DNA of 64,000 nt from Alteromonas_F sp964429915 (GTDB lineage: Bacteria > Pseudomonadota > Gammaproteobacteria > Enterobacterales > Alteromonadaceae): contig CAYSDZ010000009.1 of the NCBI GenBank assembly GCA_964429915.1, positions 40,573 to 104,572 of the forward strand, written 5' to 3'. Position 1 is the first letter of the stretch. Every line of letters begins with the position of its first letter. Positions 63,770-64,000 of the stretch are shown here, piece by piece. The position numbers and the translations under genes are program-made. Below the pieces are notes generated by a model. It was not told the DNA's origin. It saw only the letters and a list, made by a program, of their open reading frames with translations, and searched no databases.

Positions 63770-63999
63770 ACAAACCAATAAGACATTCTGAAGAGCTATC
63801 AAAAGCTATAGAACAACTAGAAATTAAAGTGGCTTATCAAGAGCACACTATCGATCAGCTAAATGAAGAAATCACTCGTCAAAATAAAGACATCGAACAA
63901 CTGCGTTTAACCTTGCAACAACTCATAAAAAGAATAAAAACGTTTGAGCCTTCTGAGTTAGCAAAACAAAGCGAAGAAATGCCACCGCCACATTATTAA
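63766..63999 (+). CDS. slyX: SlyX protein
   Basis: 77 residues from the ATG at 63766 (MNKPIRHSEELSKAIEQLE). The longer frame beginning at 63748 lies inside the preceding gene. One long coiled coil (about 12-62) with ELEIKVAYQEHTIDQLN-type heptads, and the family's C-terminal PPPHY. Function unknown; widely linked to fkpA/slyD loci. Complete within the window, ending one base before its edge. Confidence 0.93.
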   Translation: MNKPIRHSEELSKAIEQLEIKVAYQEHTIDQLNEEITRQNKDIEQLRLTLQQLIKRIKTFEPSELAKQSEEMPPPHY

Positions 64000-64000
64000 A

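Noticed and set aside
1..64000. tRNA or rRNA genes
   Set aside because: No cloverleaf-like pattern or rRNA stretch was recognised in the intergenic gaps; a dedicated tRNA search would be needed to exclude short ones.

Overview
The window looks like chromosome from a marine gammaproteobacterium of the Alteromonadales (Alteromonas/Glaciecola type). This rests on moderate GC, the gene set (dsbD-aroQ, fxsA-groESL, rpsF-rpsR-rplI, glmU-glmS, tex-greB, fkpA, slyX), several large secreted or outer-membrane proteins (TonB receptor, GH3 enzyme, heparinase-like lyase, propeller protein) and many c-di-GMP/chemotaxis proteins. No phylogenetic computation was possible, so the assignment is inference.

Layout. 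1-5230: housekeeping block, with the start of aroQ, dsbD, fxsA and a heat-shock groES-groEL operon that has a textbook sigma-32 promoter. 5230-9480: a decayed accessory zone. It holds a membrane-protein gene (AbiC-like N-terminus) with a nonsense codon and a 159-bp MITE-like insertion, a remnant of an acyl-CoA thioester hydrolase-like gene, a ParE-like toxin remnant, a solo palindrome resembling a type I-E CRISPR repeat, an apparently intact PadR regulator plus membrane partner under a perfect 15-bp palindromic operator, and a two-domain retropepsin-like gene with two in-frame stops. 9429-10690: rpsF-rpsR-rplI operon on the minus strand, without priB. 10716-16511: a REC-GGDEF regulator, an Hsp70-like YegD protein, a second-type thymidylate kinase and a large PilZ protein. 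16600-28650: a polysaccharide-lyase-like enzyme, a frameshifted AraC-type regulator divergent from a YiaK-like dehydrogenase, a UbiG-like methyltransferase, a DUF547 protein overlapping a membrane glycosyltransferase, a serine beta-lactamase-like protein and a degenerate GGDEF sensor. 28844-32098: glmU-glmS. 32099-33600: the attTn7 position, holding a broken DNA adenine methylase and a VapBC module. 33919-54449: M16 peptidase, AlkA-YhhQ, a JmjC-like protein, a basic amino-acid decarboxylase, a TonB receptor, a propeller protein, a tandem solute-binding protein, GH3, an Omp85-like protein and an MCP. 54450-57620: a hypothetical gene with a damaged 5' end and a HipBA module. 57780-63999: a miniature flagellar-rod-like protein with a SprA-related metalloprotease, then tex, greB, fkpA, a WD40 lipoprotein and slyX.

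Working together: cell-envelope supply (GlmU/GlmS, DsbD, FkpA, GT, Omp85), scavenging of carbohydrate (GH3, lyase, TonB receptor, solute-binding protein) and second-messenger signalling (two GGDEF proteins, PilZ, MCP) dominate. The most informative non-coding signals are the MITE with a solo end elsewhere, the attTn7 remnant, the PadR and HipB operators and the sigma-32 promoter.
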